64,000 nt of DNA from Conchocele bisecta (taxonomy: Eukaryota > Mollusca > Bivalvia > Lucinida > Thyasiridae): contig CM055279.1 of the NCBI GenBank assembly GCA_029237695.1, positions 4,544,323-4,608,322 on the forward strand, given 5' to 3'. The translations under genes and the position numbers were made by a program. The number at the start of each line of letters is the position of its first letter. Within the stretch, counting starts at the first letter, position 1. Positions 61,553 through 64,000 of the stretch are shown here, piece after piece. The notes below the pieces were generated by a model that was not told the origin of the DNA, did not search any database, and worked only from the letters and a program-made list of their open reading frames with translations.

Positions 61553-64000
61553 CTGCACGAAGTACAGAAGAGCTTATGGCCTACCCCCGGCTTCGTCGGC
61601 GTCGTCCACAAACTTAACGTTGGGTAAATGTCTTATAACTGCTGTTTCCTTTCATGGAACACCTTGTTATTTCATACATGCATTCCTCAGATGACCCTCT
61701 ATCATGCTGTAGCAAATCCATGACCCACAACCCAGCCCTTACCTCAAGGTCAAGGTCACAAACTTGGCACATTCATAAACTTAACGTTGGGTAAATGTCT
61801 TAAATTTATATCTTCTGTTTCCTTTCATGGAACACCTTAACGCCTTCCGACGAACCCAGCCGCGTCTTCCGACGGGCACAGCCGGGCCTTCCGACGGGCC
61901 CAGCCGCCTTCCGACGGGCCCAGCCGCCTTCCGACGGGACCTGCCGCCTTCCGACGGGCTCAGGCCCATCAGTGGGCCTTCCGACAGGTCAGGGCCCATC
62001 CGTGGGCCTTCCGACGGCCAAAATTTCGATTTTTGAAAAAAAATGCCCATCTTCAAAATGTCATAATTCATGACAACATATGCCTTCCGACGGGCCCAGC
62101 CGGCTGCCGGCGGGCACAGCCACGCCTTCCGACGGCCCAACCGCGCCTTCAGACGGGCCCAGCCCCCTTCCAACGGGCCCATGCCCATCTGTGGGTCTTC
62201 CGACGGGCCCATACCCATATGTGGGCCTTCCGACGGGCCCATGCCCATCCGTGGGCCTTTCGACGGGCCCAGCCATGCCTTCCGACGGGCCCAGCCGCGC
62301 CTTCCGACGGACAGCCGCCTTTCAACGGGCCCATGCCCATCTGTGGGCCTTCCGACGGGCCCATGCCCATATGTGGGCCTTCTGACGGGCCCATGCCCAT
62401 CCGTGTGCCTTCCGACGGGCCCAGCCGCGCCTTCCAACGTGCCCATGCCCATCCGTGGGCCTTCCGACGGGCACATGCCCATCCGTGAGCCTACCGACGG
62501 GCCCGGGCCCATCTGTGGGCCTTCCGACGGGCCCAGCACGCCTTCCAACGGGCCCATGCCCATCCGTGGGCCTTTCGACGGGCACATGCCCATCCGTGAG
62601 CCTACCGACGGGCCCTGGCCCATCCGTGGGCCTTCCGACAGGCCCAGCCTGGCCTTCCGACGGGCCCAGCCGGGTGCCGACGGGCCCAGCCGCGCCTTCC
62701 AACGGGCAGCCTCCTTTCAACGGGCCCTGCCATCAGTGGGCCTTCCGACGGGCCCCATGCCCATCCGTGGGCCTTCCGACAGGCCCAGCCGCGCCCGTCG
62801 GAAGGCGCGGCTGGGCCCGTCGGAAGGCCCACGGATGGGTATGGGCCCGTCGGAAGGCCCACTGATGGGCACGGGCCCAGTCGCGCCTTCCGACGGACCC
62901 ATACCCATCCGTGGGCCTTCCGACTGGCCCGGGCCCATCCGTGGGCCTTCCGACTGGCCCAGCCGCGCCTTCCGACGGGCCCAGCCGCTTTCCAACGGGT
63001 CCATGCCCATCTGTGGGCCTTCCGACGGGCCCATGCCCATCCGTGAGCCTTCCGACGGGCCAGCCACGCCTTCCGACGACCCAGCCGCGCCTTCCGACGG
63101 CCCAGCCGCATTCCAACGGGCCCATGCCATCTGTGGGCCTTCCGACCACCCTGCCCTTACCCCAAGGTCAAGGTCACAAACTGAGCACATTCATAAACAT
63201 TACGTCGGGGTAAAAGTCTTATAACATCTGTTTCCTTTAATGGGACGCTTTGATATGTCATACATGCATTCATCTGATGATACTATATCGTGCTATAGCA
63301 AATCCATGACCCAGCGGCCATCCCTTACCCCAAGGTCAAGGTCACAATCTTGGCACATTCATAAACTTAACGTTGGGTAAATGTCTTATAACTTCTGTTT
63401 CCTTTCATGGAACACCTTGTTATTTCATACATTCATTCCTCAGATGACCCTCTATCATGCTGTAGCAAATCCATGACCCACCACCTAGCCCTTACCCCAA
63501 GGTCAAGGTCACAAACTTGGCATATTCAAGTACCCAACTTTAAGTGTGTGGACGCCGACGACGCAGGGTGTATGCCAAGGTCAAGGTCACAAGCTTAGCA
63601 CATTCATAAACTTAACGTTGGGGTAAATGTCTTATAACATCCGTTTTCCTTCATGGAACGCCTTGTTATTTCATACATGCATTCCTCAGAGATGACCCTC
63701 TATCATGCTGTAGCAAATCCATGACCCACCACCCAATCCTTACTCCGACGTCAAGGTCACAAACTTAGCACATTCACAAATTTAACATTGGGGTAAATGT
63801 CTTATAACATCTGTTTTCTTTCATGGAACGCTTTGATATTTCATACATACATTCATCTGATGATCCTCTATTGTGCTAAAGCAAATCCATGACCCACCGC
63901 CCACCCAATCATTACCCCAAGCTGAAGGTCACAAACTTAGCATGTTCATAAACTTAACGTTGGGGTAAATGTTGTGTAAGTTCTGTTTATTTACAGGGAA
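61553..64000 (+). mobile_element. Pearl-like units with minisatellite insert (continues past window)
   Basis: Head TAGCTCATCTGCACGAAGTA / AGAAGAGCTTA, then CTTCGTCGGCGTCGTCCAC. Core units of about 170 bp marked by AACTTAACGTTGGGTAAATG at 61610, 61780, 63190, 63361, 63606, 63776 and 63948, each with CAGATGACCCTCTATCATG and CCAAGGTCAAGGTCACAAAC. An inverted-end remnant (GTGTGGACGCCGACGACGCA) is at 63546. The unit starting at 61780 is cut by the GC-rich array at 61838-63148. Confidence 0.7.
61838..63148. repeat. GC-rich 22/30-bp minisatellite
   Basis: Two unit types are mixed: 30 bp (GGGCCCATGCCCATCCGTGG then GCCTTCCGAC) and 22 bp (GGGCCCAGCCGCGCCTTCCG then AC). They lack stop codons in most frames, giving frames up to 384 codons on plus and 280 on minus; all are judged repeat artefacts. 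At 62795-62880 the units are in reverse orientation. The array replaces about 80 bp of a pearl-like core unit, between GGAACACCTT and CACCCTGCCCTTACCCC. Confidence 0.85.

Noticed and set aside
62070..63224. 384-codon plus-strand frame and overlapping 280-codon minus frame, Pro/Gly/Arg rich
   Set aside because: Every frame of the 22/30-bp minisatellite is largely stop-free on both strands; there is no unique sequence, start context or splice signal.
1..64000. Integrated virus or bacterial contamination
   Set aside because: No viral replication or capsid gene and no operon-like gene packing was seen; all coding remains are animal genes or transposons.

Overview
The window looks like a piece of animal nuclear genome, most probably from a bivalve mollusc. 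Evidence for this: split genes with GT-AG introns and no bacterial-style gene packing; an Ig/FN3 receptor, an SVWC secreted protein and a TRIM-type NHL propeller protein, all families expanded in molluscs; and very dense short transposons. Among these are pearl-like elements that combine a hairpin or inverted-repeat head, a (CCGT)n or (ACGT)n microsatellite and 160-170 bp tandem core units, as described from oysters. The species cannot be named from sequence alone.

Genes. (1) Positions 2-8151, plus strand: the last six exons of a type I membrane protein with one Ig domain, two FN3 domains (each split over two exons), a transmembrane helix and a very short tail. All intron phases agree. (2) 12101-9577, minus strand: a complete three-exon gene for a 121-residue secreted single-domain von Willebrand C (SVWC) protein with eight mature cysteines; two decayed copies of its middle exon lie in its introns. 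(3) 14113-13806, minus strand: the last exon of a two-finger C2H2 zinc-finger protein. (4) 36646-37784, plus strand: a TRIM-like coiled-coil/NHL-propeller protein without RING or B-box, with a possible small first exon at 35264-35294. (5) 54202-54249: an orphan first-exon-like segment with a diverged second copy near 60781. Transposon-derived coding remains are a LINE end (2574-3005, minus) and two dead Tc1-type transposases (55036-56040, minus; 59559-60514, plus), each inside an element with recognisable inverted ends.

Layout. 1-19 kb: genes 1-3 interleaved with many foldback elements and MITEs. The main family (A) has about ten copies, one of which ends 50 bp upstream of the SVWC start codon. 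19.9-23.5 kb: one pearl-like element interrupted by a 2.2 kb T-rich array and by a SINE. 23.5-30 kb: sparse sequence with a 4 x 190 bp hairpin-headed element at 28.4-29.3 kb. 30.4-34.5 kb: a TIR-flanked pearl-like element and a segmental duplication. 35-38 kb: gene 4 between two copies of one foldback family. 38.8-52.9 kb: a nearly continuous block of nested tandem-repeat elements. 53-60.7 kb: less repetitive sequence, the orphan exon, two SINEs and two Tc1 elements. 61.5-64 kb: pearl-like units containing a GC-rich 22/30-bp minisatellite.

The genes do not form a pathway or operon. The striking feature is the repeat landscape: several unrelated tandem families share a period near 167 bp and the same AGGTCA direct-repeat motif, and the nesting order of several insertions can be read directly from the sequence. 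No convincing new enzymatic or defence system was found.
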